A DNA stretch of 64,000 nt from Bradyrhizobium betae (GTDB lineage: Bacteria > Pseudomonadota > Alphaproteobacteria > Rhizobiales > Xanthobacteraceae): NCBI RefSeq assembly GCF_008932115.1, contig NZ_CP044543.1:6020501-6084500 (forward strand). Direction: 5' to 3'. This document shows positions 8,990-17,655 of the stretch, piece by piece. A program made the position numbers and the translations under genes. Numbering within the stretch: position 1 is the first letter of the stretch; the number at the start of each line of letters is the position of its first letter. The notes beneath the pieces were generated by a model. It was given only the letters and a program-made list of their open reading frames with translations, had not been told where the DNA came from and made no database searches.

Positions 8990-10641
8990 GCGGCCACCCC
9001 GATATCTCCGGCCTTTGCCTTCTCCGCAAGGTGCGCGGCCAGCCGCAGTGCCAGCGCAACAGTGGCGAAGGTCGGATTGGCCTGGCTTGACGACGCGAAC
9101 ACCGCGCTCGATGACACGTAGAGGTTCTCGATGCCGTGGACGCGGCAATCGCCGTCGACGACGCTGTCGTCGGGGCTGAGCCCCATGCGGGTCGTTCCGA
9201 TCTGGTGAAAGCCGTCTCTGGCCTGCTGCAGGATGCTCGTCAGCCGCATCTCCGGCGGCACGCGGTAGTCGAGACGGCCGTATCCGGCGCTTCGAAGCGA
9301 TTGGTCGAGGACTTCATGCGCGCGCAGCACCGAGCGCGCATCGGCCTCCGAATAACGCAGATCGATATCGAGGAAGGGCACGCCGAGTGCGTCCTTGCGG
9401 CCCGAGAGCGTGACGCGGGACTCGCGGATGGGCGTCTGCTCCGCGAGGAAATGCAGGGCATAGCGGCCTTCCGCGCTCTTGATCAGGAAGCCCGGCCGGC
9501 GCGGTTTGGTCAGGACGCGCGCATGCACGATGGCCGCGATGTTCCGCAGCGTCGCGAGGGGCGACATCATCACGTTGCGCAGATGGCTGCCCCAGCGATG
9601 TGGTTTCTCCCCGACGTGGATGATCCGGATCGCCTCCGACACCAGCCGCCGGCCGACCGGCGGGATCGCGAGCGCCATCCAGACCAGCGACAGCACGCCA
9701 TTGCGGTGGCCGGCCTGATGGAACGGCGGATTGTCGAGCCAGAAGGCGATGTTCAGGAGGCCTTCGCGCAATTGGGCCTCGCGCGCGAGCGTGAAGCGGC
9801 GCCGCGCATAGGCGCCGTCATCGCCGAAGAAATCATAGGCGGCGACGGCAGCGGGATCGGCGAGCACGAGGTCGGCGATCTTGCCGGAGGCATGTCCCAT
9901 GTAGAAACGGCCAAGCGCGCCGCCGGCGCCGCCAAACAGGTTGGGCCGCTTCTGTCGTATCCATAGCAGCAGCCTGGTCGTTTCGAGGCCGCCGCAGGCC
10001 AGCACGGTTCGGCGCGCGACGATCCGGCAGGTCTTGCCGGCATTGCCGGCGACGAGCCCGACGATACGGCGGCTGTCGTCCGACAGAAGGAGCTCCGTCA
10101 CGGTCGCGCCCGTCACGGCCGTGATCAGCCGAGACTTGGCAAGATGCGCGCGGTGCCGGCGTCCGGCGTCGATGTCAGGTGTCCAGCGCTCGAGCTGATC
10201 GGTTCTGATGTCACCGAGTGCGGGCGCTGCCGGCGCCGTGGTGAAGCGGGCGGGGCCGATGCCGAAGAAGTCGGCCGCAGCATCGTACCAGCGCGAGATG
10301 TCCTGATGCGGGATCGGCCAGGCAGTGCCCGGTGCATGCGACCGGCTTGCAAAATCGACATCGTCGAGCGGAACGCAACGACCGCCCCACCAGCGCGACG
10401 TGCCGCCGAGCCCGCGGCGGATCGCGATCTCGGTCGCCGCATGGCGTTGCTCGTCGGCGACGTGTCCCGCGGTCAGCGACGCCGCGAATGCATCCTGCTC
10501 CTCGTGTCCGGATTCGAGCAGCAGCACCGACAGGCCGTGCTGCTCGCAGGCGAGCGCCAGCGCGATGCCGACGGGGCCTGCGCCCACCACGCAGATGTCG
10601 CAGCCGCCGAGCTCGCCGGCATCAGCAAAGGACGTCAGCAT
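8986..10641 (-). CDS. GMC-family FAD-dependent oxidoreductase
   Basis: Glucose-methanol-choline type flavoprotein of about 551 residues. The FAD Rossmann motif VVGAGPVGIALA is at residues 18-29, followed by LLLESG. The C-terminal block HQIGTTRMG, NLYVSSSAVF and ANPTFATVALALRLA is the standard GMC_oxred_C signature with the catalytic His region. The frame stays open to 11169, but residues before the ATG at 10641 show no similarity. An ATG at 10779 (46 more residues) is an alternative. It oxidises alcohols, probably a sugar or polyol hydroxyl given the glycan neighbours, and is coupled to the aldo/keto reductase by a 4-base overlap. It is the first gene of the minus-strand operon down to 5026. 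Confidence 0.87.
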   Translation of the reverse strand: MLTSFADAGELGGCDICVVGAGPVGIALALACEQHGLSVLLLESGHEEQDAFAASLTAGHVADEQRHAATEIAIRRGLGGTSRWWGGRCVPLDDVDFASRSHAPGTAWPIPHQDISRWYDAAADFFGIGPARFTTAPAAPALGDIRTDQLERWTPDIDAGRRHRAHLAKSRLITAVTGATVTELLLSDDSRRIVGLVAGNAGKTCRIVARRTVLACGGLETTRLLLWIRQKRPNLFGGAGGALGRFYMGHASGKIADLVLADPAAVAAYDFFGDDGAYARRRFTLAREAQLREGLLNIAFWLDNPPFHQAGHRNGVLSLVWMALAIPPVGRRLVSEAIRIIHVGEKPHRWGSHLRNVMMSPLATLRNIAAIVHARVLTKPRRPGFLIKSAEGRYALHFLAEQTPIRESRVTLSGRKDALGVPFLDIDLRYSEADARSVLRAHEVLDQSLRSAGYGRLDYRVPPEMRLTSILQQARDGFHQIGTTRMGLSPDDSVVDGDCRVHGIENLYVSSSAVFASSSQANPTFATVALALRLAAHLAEKAKAGDIGVAA

Positions 10642-11077
10642 GCGCGCTCTGCCGCCGGTTGCCGGTGATGATGTGGCCGTTGCCGCAATGCCGTGCCCCG
10701 AACTCTCATCGCCTCGGAGCCGTCCATCGGTCCCCGCCGCGCCGCCGCGGACGCGGGTCTGTCTATCCAATGTTATCATGCATCGCAACGCGTAGATGCA
10801 GGCAATCGATATCTTCAAACTGTAATGTTCTTTTGGTACTCGCAGCGCGAACGTAACAAAATGGTAACAGGGCTGGGCTGCTTCCGCTCCGATTTTCCAG
10901 GGGCAGGTTGCGCGCGGCCTTGCATGTCGGGAAAGCGGCTCGTTCGTCACATCCGCCGGCGGCTGATTTTCCCAATGCCATGTCCCGCGAGTTGCACCGG
11001 AAATGTCGAAGCCGCGCCGGCACCAGGCCTCCGATCGGATATCGCTTGTCTCGCATGTGCCGGAGCGGACAGCGCAG
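10642..11077. other. Divergent intergenic region (GMC operon / SGNH-MBOAT operon)
   Basis: About 436 bases separate the divergent operons. Bases 10765-10880 form an AT-rich island in otherwise GC-rich sequence and probably hold both promoters. The tract ACGTAACAAAATGGTAACAG near 10850-10870 has a repeated GTAACA motif. Nothing else recognisable was seen. If the GMC gene starts at 10779, the gap shrinks to about 300 bases. Confidence 0.4.
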
Positions 11078-12085
11078 ATGATCGATTCCGCCCGTTCACC
11101 GTCAGAGGCGCGACATGACGGAGACGCCCCGACAACGACCGCCTGGCTGAAGCCGGTTGCCGCGTTCATCCTGCTGTTCGGCGCGGTGTGGCTGTCGCTC
11201 TATGCAGCCCATGCGCTGCTGCCCTTCCTGAGGCCGGGTTCGGTCGTCATTGCGGATGCGAAATTCGAGACACTGGTGAGGAATCCGATGTTCGGTCCGC
11301 AGGACCGCCATCGGGTGATGATGTTTGGCTTCAGCAAGGTCCTGTCGGCGATGCGGCCGCGGGAACTCGATGCCGCCCTCGGACCCGGCTTTCGCTCCTA
11401 TAATCTGGGCCTGCCCGGCGACGTGCGCTTTCTTCCCATTCTGGAAGCCGCGTTGGCGGCCGGCAACATCCCCACCCATGTGTTGCTCACGATTGCCTGG
11501 GACGGCAAGCGCGAGGCCGATGGCCTGGCGGCGGTCTTCCACGACGACAATGCGCTGGCCGGAAAGCTGTTTCCCTTTCGCACCCTGCCGCGAGACGCGG
11601 CGCTGTTTCTCGTTCAGAACAGAAGCCGGCTGCGGGACGCCGTCCGCGACGTGGACGCTCAACGCTCGGCCATGCTGGACGACCGCGGCTGGTATTTCAT
11701 CAAGTCGCAGAGCCACTATCCGGGCGACCGGCTGCCCGACGGCTATGCGCTTCCGAGCGATCATCCTACCCGTGTCGAGCGGCGCGCGATTCCGGAGAAA
11801 TCGCTGGTTCGCGATCGCCTCGAGCAACTGGCGCGCCAGTACGGCTTTCAGGTGATCTTCGTTCCGGCATTCTTTCGGGCGGGCGAGGCGGCTTCCTGGC
11901 CTGAGCCTGACGGCACTGGATTGACCACCATCTCGGAGCATCCGCGCATGCGCGTGCTCGGCCCGGACTACTTCACCTATCCGCCGGCGCTGTTTGCCGA
12001 TCCGCAGCACATGAATCCGACCGGCGCGCTGGTCTACACCGCCGATCTCGCCCGGCTGCTGAAGGCCAGCGGAGCGTTCGACTGA
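11078..12085 (+). CDS. SGNH-hydrolase-like membrane-anchored protein (AlgJ/AlgX-like partner of MBOAT)
   Basis: 335-residue protein with one N-terminal membrane segment (about residues 26-50) and a periplasmic domain. MMFGFSKVLSAM places a candidate nucleophile Ser86 in an SGNH block-I-like setting, SYNLGLPG follows (107-114), and ADPQHMNPTGA near residue 310 supplies the Asp308-x-x-His311 pair typical of the last SGNH block. Such proteins pair with MBOAT acyltransferases to acetylate extracellular polysaccharide, as AlgJ/AlgX does with AlgI. Its stop overlaps the MBOAT start (TGATG), which fits that role. The frame extends upstream to 11003, but 11078 gives a sensible N-terminus. Exact subfamily is uncertain. 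Confidence 0.7.
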   Translation: MIDSARSPSEARHDGDAPTTTAWLKPVAAFILLFGAVWLSLYAAHALLPFLRPGSVVIADAKFETLVRNPMFGPQDRHRVMMFGFSKVLSAMRPRELDAALGPGFRSYNLGLPGDVRFLPILEAALAAGNIPTHVLLTIAWDGKREADGLAAVFHDDNALAGKLFPFRTLPRDAALFLVQNRSRLRDAVRDVDAQRSAMLDDRGWYFIKSQSHYPGDRLPDGYALPSDHPTRVERRAIPEKSLVRDRLEQLARQYGFQVIFVPAFFRAGEAASWPEPDGTGLTTISEHPRMRVLGPDYFTYPPALFADPQHMNPTGALVYTADLARLLKASGAFD

Positions 12086-13518
12086 TGCTCTTCAACTCCT
12101 TCGAGTTCCTGGCGTTTTTCGTGGCGTTCCTGGTGGTGTTCTTTGCGCTGCCGCCGCGAGCCCAGCCGGTCACGCTGCTGGTCGCGAGCTACGTCTTCTA
12201 CATGAGCTGGCGGCCGTCCTTCGGTCTGTTGCTCGGCTTGACGACGGTGGTTGACTACGCGACTGCGCTGATGATGGCGCGCTCGCGCACCGAGGCAGGC
12301 CGCAAGGCCGCGATGATCGTCGCGCTCACGATCAACCTGGGTGTGCTGGGCACGGTCAAATATCTGGATTTCCTGATCGCCAATGTGATCGGCGCCGTCG
12401 GCCTGTTCGGTTATGTGATCCCGGATTACGCGCTGGGCCTGATACTGCCGCTCGGCATCTCCTTCTACACCTTCCAGTCGGTGGGCTATACGCTCGACGT
12501 CTACAACCGCAAGGTCGAGGCCGAGCGCGACTTTCTCACCTATGCGCAATATGTCAGCTTCTTTCCGCAGCTGATTGCAGGCCCGATCGAACGCGCGGGC
12601 CACATGCTGCCGCAGTTTCGCATCACGCATCGGCTCACCTACCAGAACGTCACGTCCGGCCTGTTCCTCGTCGGCTACGGCCTGTTCAAGAAGATGTGCA
12701 TCGCTGACGTCATCGCGCCGGTCGTGAACGGAATCTATGCGAGCCCGGCGCAATATTCCGGCGGCTATCAACTGCTTGCCGCGGTGCTGTTCGCGATCCA
12801 GATCTATTGCGACTTTTCGGGATATTCGGACATCGCACGGGGAACGGCGCGGATCATGGGGTTCGATCTCATGATCAACTTCCGGCAACCCTATTTCACC
12901 ACCAGCCTGAATGAATTCTGGCGCTGCTGGCATATCTCACTGTCGACCTGGTTTCGCGACTATCTGTTCATTCCGCTCGGCGGCAGTCGCGGTTCCGAGC
13001 GCGCCACCGCACGCAATCTCATGATCGTGTTCGCCGTCAGCGGCATCTGGCACGGTGCGGCCTGGACGTTCGTTGCCTGGGGCGTGCTGCACGGGCTCGG
13101 TCTGGTGATCGAGCGGATATTTTCGCGCCTGGTGCAGCCTGAAGCATGGCTCGGGGAGACGCCACGTCGGTTGCTTGGTTGGCTGTGGATGATGTCAGTC
13201 GTGCTGGTTGGATGGATCTTCTTCCGCTCGAGCAGCGTGGCGAATGCCATCATGACCTTGCGGAGCATGGTCGATCTCGGTCCGATCTCGTACTTCACGT
13301 TGAAGATGCTTGGCCTCGCAAGCGTCGAGCTGGTGATGCTCGCGGTCTCGCTCATGATCCTGCTCGTCGTCGATTTCCATTTGGCGTTCCGGCCGCAGCG
13401 GCTTCACGCGCTGGGCGGCATGCGCTGGCTGTCGACGGGCGTCGGTGTTGCAATGGCGTATTACGTCATCCTGTTCGGTATCTTCGGGCACGCCGAGTTC
13501 ATCTACTTCCAGTTCTAG
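12085..13518 (+). CDS. MBOAT-family O-acyltransferase (AlgI-like)
   Basis: 477-residue polytopic membrane protein of the membrane-bound O-acyltransferase family. It has QYVSFFPQLIAGPIERAG (about residues 152-169), RCWHISLSTWFRDYLFIPLG, and GIWHGAAWTFVAWG with the conserved His323. These are the hallmark AlgI/DltB motifs. It likely passes acetyl groups from the cytoplasm to the periplasmic SGNH-like partner encoded just upstream, decorating the exopolysaccharide. The overlap TGATG indicates translational coupling. A 137-base gap follows before gmd. Confidence 0.92.
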   Translation: MLFNSFEFLAFFVAFLVVFFALPPRAQPVTLLVASYVFYMSWRPSFGLLLGLTTVVDYATALMMARSRTEAGRKAAMIVALTINLGVLGTVKYLDFLIANVIGAVGLFGYVIPDYALGLILPLGISFYTFQSVGYTLDVYNRKVEAERDFLTYAQYVSFFPQLIAGPIERAGHMLPQFRITHRLTYQNVTSGLFLVGYGLFKKMCIADVIAPVVNGIYASPAQYSGGYQLLAAVLFAIQIYCDFSGYSDIARGTARIMGFDLMINFRQPYFTTSLNEFWRCWHISLSTWFRDYLFIPLGGSRGSERATARNLMIVFAVSGIWHGAAWTFVAWGVLHGLGLVIERIFSRLVQPEAWLGETPRRLLGWLWMMSVVLVGWIFFRSSSVANAIMTLRSMVDLGPISYFTLKMLGLASVELVMLAVSLMILLVVDFHLAFRPQRLHALGGMRWLSTGVGVAMAYYVILFGIFGHAEFIYFQF

Positions 13519-13654
13519 AAGCGCATCGCGTTCGAATTTCGGAAAAATTCACGATTGTGCCGACGTATTGGGTTGACCCGGTCGGCTGATATGTCAAAGA
13601 AGGGCGGGTTCAGGGCAGTGCCCGTCGTCGAGTTGCTGCGGAGCAGGTTCATAG

Positions 13655-14725
13655 ATGAGTAAACGCATCGCTTTGATCACCGGCGTGACCGGCCAGGACG
13701 GCGCGTATTTGGCCGAGCATCTGCTGTCGCTCGGCTATGTCGTGCACGGCATCAAGCGGCGCTCGTCCTCGTTCAACACCGCGCGGGTCGATCATCTCTA
13801 TCAGGATCCGCATGTCGGGGACGTGCCGTTCCTGATGCATTACGGCGACATGACGGACTCGACCAATCTGATCCGCCTGGTGCAGCAGATCAGGCCGACC
13901 GAGATCTACAATCTCGCCGCCCAGAGCCACGTCGCCGTCAGTTTCGAGAGCCCGGAATACACCGCCAATGCCGACGCGATCGGCGTGCTGAGGCTGCTGG
14001 AGGCGATCCGCATCCTCGGCATGGAGAAGGAGACGCGGTTCTACCAGGCCTCGACCTCCGAGCTCTACGGCCTCGTGCAGGAAATCCCGCAGAAGGAGAC
14101 CACGCCGTTCTATCCGCGCTCTCCTTACGGCGTCGCAAAGCTCTACGGCTACTGGATCACCGTGAACTACCGCGAAGCCTACGGCATGTTCGCGGCCAAC
14201 GGCATCCTGTTCAACCACGAGAGCCCGATCCGCGGCGAGACCTTCGTCACCCGCAAGATCACCCGCAGCGTCGCCCGCATCGAGGTCGGCCTGGAAAACA
14301 CGATCTATCTCGGCAATCTCGAAGCCAAGCGCGATTGGGGCCATGCGCGCGACTACGTCGAGGGCATGCACATGATCCTGCAGGCCGACAAGCCCGACGA
14401 TTTCGTGCTCGCCACCGGCGAGACGCGCTCGGTGCGCGAGATGGTCGAACTGTCGTTCGCACAGGTCGGCCGCCGCATCGAATGGCGCGGCAAGGGCGTC
14501 GAGGAGACCGGCATCGACACGAAGAGCGGCAAGACGGTCGTGAAGATCGATCCGACCTATTTCCGCCCCACCGAGGTCGATCTTCTCGTCGGCGATGCCA
14601 GCAAGGCGCGCGAGGTGCTCGGCTGGAAGCCGAAGCGGACGTTCGCCGAACTCGTCCAGGAAATGATGGCGAGCGATCTGGCCGAGGCAAAGCGGGACGC
14701 GGCCAGTGGCAAGCGCACCGTTTGA
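13655..14725 (+). CDS. gmd: GDP-mannose 4,6-dehydratase
   Basis: Converts GDP-D-mannose to GDP-4-keto-6-deoxy-D-mannose, the first step to GDP-L-fucose. The 356-residue length is normal for Gmd. It has the NADP-binding GVTGQDG at residues 10-16, the Gmd-specific [16 protein letters not shown], the catalytic STSELYG, and Tyr158/Lys162 in [30 protein letters not shown] is the family nucleotide-sugar contact region. It overlaps the following GDP-L-fucose synthase gene by 20 bases, so the two are co-translated. Confidence 0.97.
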   Translation: MSKRIALITGVTGQDGAYLAEHLLSLGYVVHGIKRRSSSFNTARVDHLYQDPHVGDVPFLMHYGDMTDSTNLIRLVQQIRPTEIYNLAAQSHVAVSFESPEYTANADAIGVLRLLEAIRILGMEKETRFYQASTSELYGLVQEIPQKETTPFYPRSPYGVAKLYGYWITVNYREAYGMFAANGILFNHESPIRGETFVTRKITRSVARIEVGLENTIYLGNLEAKRDWGHARDYVEGMHMILQADKPDDFVLATGETRSVREMVELSFAQVGRRIEWRGKGVEETGIDTKSGKTVVKIDPTYFRPTEVDLLVGDASKAREVLGWKPKRTFAELVQEMMASDLAEAKRDAASGKRTV

Positions 14726-15644
14726 GCTGAAGGGCAGGAGCGTCTACGTCGCCGGTCATCGCGGCATGGTCGGCAGCGCGATTGTGCGCCGGTTGGCGCG
14801 TGAGGACGTGAAGCTCGTCACGGTGGACCGGCGCGAGGTCGATCTCTGCAACCAGGCTGCCGTGTTCGACTGGTTCGGACGCGTGCGGCCGCAGGTCGTG
14901 TTCATGGCCGCCGCCAAGGTCGGCGGCATCGTCGCCAACAACACGCTGCGCGCCGAGTTCATCTACGAGAACATCGCCATTGCGGCGAACGTGATCCAGG
15001 CCGCGCATCAGAACGGCACCGAGAAGCTGCTGTTCCTGGGCTCGTCCTGCATCTATCCGAAGCTGGCGGCGCAGCCGTTGCGCGAGGACTCGGTGCTATC
15101 AGGCCCGCTGGAGCCGACCAACGAGCCCTACGCGATTGCAAAGATCGCCGGCATCAAGATGGCGGAGGCCTATCGCAGCCAATATGGCAGCGACTTCATC
15201 AGCGTGATGCCGACCAATCTCTACGGCCCCGGCGATAATTATCATCCCGAGTTGAGCCACGTCGTCGCAGCATTGATCCGCCGCTTCCACGAGGCGAAGG
15301 TCGCGGGTGCCGGGAGCGTCGTGGTCTGGGGCACCGGCACACCGCGGCGCGAATTCCTCTATGTCGACGACATGGCGGATGCCTGCGTGCACCTGATGAA
15401 GACCTATTCCGGCGCGGAGCTGGTCAACATCGGCACCGGCGAGGACATCACCATCGCCGAGTTCGCGCGTGTCGTGGCCGAGATCGTCGGTTACAGCGGC
15501 AAGATCGATTTCGACAGCTCGCGTCCCGACGGCACGCCGCGCAAGCTGCTCGACGTCAGCCGCCTCGAAAAGCTCGGCTGGCGCGCCACGACCTCACTGC
15601 AAGACGGCTTGAGGCGCGCATATGAGGCTTATCTGACGGCCTGA
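14706..15644 (+). CDS. fcl: GDP-L-fucose synthase (epimerase/reductase)
   Basis: Performs the 3,5-epimerisation and NADPH reduction that yield GDP-L-fucose from the Gmd product. The 312-residue length is usual. It shows the Rossmann motif [10 protein letters not shown] (17-26), [18 protein letters not shown], the catalytic Tyr142-x3-Lys146 in [10 protein letters not shown], and the substrate block [11 protein letters not shown]. It starts with GTG at 14706 inside the 3' end of gmd, the only reasonable start before the family N-terminus. Together with gmd it implies fucose (or another GDP-6-deoxyhexose product) in the glycan made by this locus. Confidence 0.95.
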   Translation: MASAPFELKGRSVYVAGHRGMVGSAIVRRLAREDVKLVTVDRREVDLCNQAAVFDWFGRVRPQVVFMAAAKVGGIVANNTLRAEFIYENIAIAANVIQAAHQNGTEKLLFLGSSCIYPKLAAQPLREDSVLSGPLEPTNEPYAIAKIAGIKMAEAYRSQYGSDFISVMPTNLYGPGDNYHPELSHVVAALIRRFHEAKVAGAGSVVVWGTGTPRREFLYVDDMADACVHLMKTYSGAELVNIGTGEDITIAEFARVVAEIVGYSGKIDFDSSRPDGTPRKLLDVSRLEKLGWRATTSLQDGLRRAYEAYLTA

Positions 15645-15679
15645 AGCGCGATGAGATTGGAATCAGTCGTCATCGCGCT
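15645..15679. repeat. Short hairpin after fcl (possible terminator or dispersed palindrome)
   Basis: Perfect 10-base arms AGCGCGATGA (15645-15654) and TCATCGCGCT (15670-15679) flank a 15-base loop directly after the fcl stop. There is no long U-tract, so rho-independent termination is uncertain. It resembles dispersed palindromes found after genes in Bradyrhizobium. Confidence 0.5.
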
Positions 15680-15694
15680 TGAGGTTGTTGTTTG

Positions 15695-15737
15695 AGCATG
15701 ATCCGGAAAACCGCTGCGCACTTTTCCGGATCATGCT
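15695..15737. repeat. Dispersed palindromic element (AGCATGATCCGGAAAA hairpin)
   Basis: Perfect 16-base arms AGCATGATCCGGAAAA (15695-15710) and TTTTCCGGATCATGCT (15722-15737) surround an 11-base loop. The element abuts the stop codon of the minus-strand carbamoyltransferase and sits between convergent genes. I recognise this sequence as a common intergenic palindrome in Bradyrhizobium and relatives. Here it could work as a bidirectional 3' end. Confidence 0.75.
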
Positions 15738-17507
15738 TTAGGCGTCCGGCAGCAGTCCGGCGTGCTCGCCCTTCACCACGAGGTAGCGGCCGAGGCAAAT
15801 GGCATCGAGCCCGGTGCGCAGGAAGCAGCTCATCGCCTGCTCGGGCGTATCGACGATCGGCTCGTTCTCGTTGAAGCTGGTGTTCAGGACGATCGGAATT
15901 CCTGACAGCTGACCGAAGTTTTCGATCAGCTCGTAGTAGAGCGGATTGGTGTCGCGCGCGATGCTTTGCAGGCGGCCGGTGCCGTCGACATGGGTGATGG
16001 CGGGAAGCTTCTCCCGCCATTCCGGGCGCAGCTTGACGACGTGCATCATGAACGGGCTGAACACGTCCTGTTCGAAATAGGTCGACACCGCCGGCTGGAG
16101 AATGCTCGGCGCGAACGGCCGGAAGCTCTCGCGCCGTTTGATCTTGGCGTTGATCACGTCCTTCATGTTGGGCCGGGTCGGGTCCGCAAGGATCGAGCGG
16201 TTGCCGAGCGCGCGGGGGCCCCATTCGGAGCGCCCTTGATACCAGCCGACGACCAGGCCGGCATGCAGGAGCGCGGCGACGGCCTTGGGAACGTTGCCGG
16301 AGGACAGCTCCCGCATCGGGCACTGGGCCGCTTCGGCCGCGCGCCGCATGGCTTCGTCGGAGTGCGAAGGCCCCCAATAGGCATGGGTCATGTGGAAGCG
16401 CTCGCGTCCGCCGGCGGCATTGTGCCAGGCCCACAGAGCCGCACCGACGCACAGGCCGTCATCCGACGAAGCCGGCTGCATGTAGGCCTGCTGGAACGGC
16501 GTTTCGCGCAGCAGGCGCGCATTCATGACGCCGTTGAGCGCGCAGCCGCCGGCATAGGCGACCTGCGTGGTCGGCACCAGATCGTGCAACCGCTTGAAGC
16601 AGTGCATCGAGACTTCCTCGAAGCGGATCTGGCAGGAGCGCGCGATGTCCTTGTCCCGCTGCGTCATCTCTTCGCCGCGCTGGCGCGGCGCGCCAAATCG
16701 TCCGGTCCACTTGTCGGTGAACAGGCGCAGCATGTCGAGGCGGTGGTTCTCGTCCATCGTCCCGCCTTCGCCGCCGCGATGCATGCCGAAATAGCCGTCG
16801 GCCAGCTTGAACCATCCGTCCGGCCGGGTCTGGACGAGGTCGCGCATCTCGCCGACATAGGCGTCGGTGCCGTAAGGCGCGAGCCCCATGACCTTGTATT
16901 CTTCGCCAAAGCCGTCAAAGCCGATGAACTGGCAGCACGCCGTATAGAAGAAGCCGAGGCTGCTTGGCAGATGAACGCGGTCGATCACTTCGATCTGCGT
17001 GCCTTCGCAGCGCGCCGCCATCATGCTGGTGAAATCGCCGCTGCCGTCATATGAGAAGCCGGCGGTCAGGGTCTCGTACGGCGAGCAGTAATAGGAGCTC
17101 GCGATGTGCGACAGGTGATGTTCGACATTCACGAGCTTGGCCTTGACGGCATCCGGCGCCTCGCCGGTCGCCTCGGCGACCATGTCGCTGATGCTGAGAT
17201 CGACCCGGGCGCGACGGATGTGCTCCATCGCCGCCATGCCGCCGGAGATGGGATTGCGCAGGACATAGGAGACCTGAGCGGCGCGGTTTCGCGACGGATC
17301 GCGCGCCACCGCGATGAAGTCGAGATCCTTCGCCGTAATGCCGCCTGATGCGAGAACGGCCTGGATCGCGTGCTGCGGGAACGAGGGATCGTGCTTGATG
17401 CGTTGACCGAAGCGTTCCTCGGCGGCCGCGGCGACCACCTTGCCATCGAGGATGAGCGCCGCGGAGGCATCAGGATGGTTGAGGTTGAGGCCGAGAATAG
17501 CGGTCAT
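15738..17507 (-). CDS. Carbamoyltransferase (NodU/CmcH family)
   Basis: 589-residue O-carbamoyltransferase that uses carbamoyl phosphate and ATP to carbamoylate a sugar hydroxyl. The N-terminal ASKHA-like domain begins ILGLNLNHPDASAALILDGK with EERF after it. HHLSHIASSYYCSP carries the family His residues, and YAGGCALNGVMNARL and GRSEWGPRALGNRSILADP are signature blocks of the central and C-terminal (YrdC-like) regions. Well-known NodU acts on Nod factors, but no nod genes are present here. The neighbours (fucose synthesis, acetylation) point to carbamoylation of the exopolysaccharide. It converges on fcl across a palindromic element. Confidence 0.92.
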   Translation of the reverse strand: MTAILGLNLNHPDASAALILDGKVVAAAAEERFGQRIKHDPSFPQHAIQAVLASGGITAKDLDFIAVARDPSRNRAAQVSYVLRNPISGGMAAMEHIRRARVDLSISDMVAEATGEAPDAVKAKLVNVEHHLSHIASSYYCSPYETLTAGFSYDGSGDFTSMMAARCEGTQIEVIDRVHLPSSLGFFYTACCQFIGFDGFGEEYKVMGLAPYGTDAYVGEMRDLVQTRPDGWFKLADGYFGMHRGGEGGTMDENHRLDMLRLFTDKWTGRFGAPRQRGEEMTQRDKDIARSCQIRFEEVSMHCFKRLHDLVPTTQVAYAGGCALNGVMNARLLRETPFQQAYMQPASSDDGLCVGAALWAWHNAAGGRERFHMTHAYWGPSHSDEAMRRAAEAAQCPMRELSSGNVPKAVAALLHAGLVVGWYQGRSEWGPRALGNRSILADPTRPNMKDVINAKIKRRESFRPFAPSILQPAVSTYFEQDVFSPFMMHVVKLRPEWREKLPAITHVDGTGRLQSIARDTNPLYYELIENFGQLSGIPIVLNTSFNENEPIVDTPEQAMSCFLRTGLDAICLGRYLVVKGEHAGLLPDA

Positions 17508-17655
17508 CAGGGCGGTCTTTCAGGTTGTGATGCAGGTATCGGACGAGACTGTTATGTTGGCGTGGCAGGGTGGCAATCGCACGAGAAACGTAACTAACAA
17601 CGGAACTTATCATTTAGGTGACTGACTCCCCGGCGCATGAGGCGAGGGAATGACG

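Noticed and set aside
15738..17507. Reading the carbamoyltransferase as NodU of a symbiosis island
   Set aside because: No nodABC, nod box or other symbiosis genes are present; the neighbours are exopolysaccharide genes.
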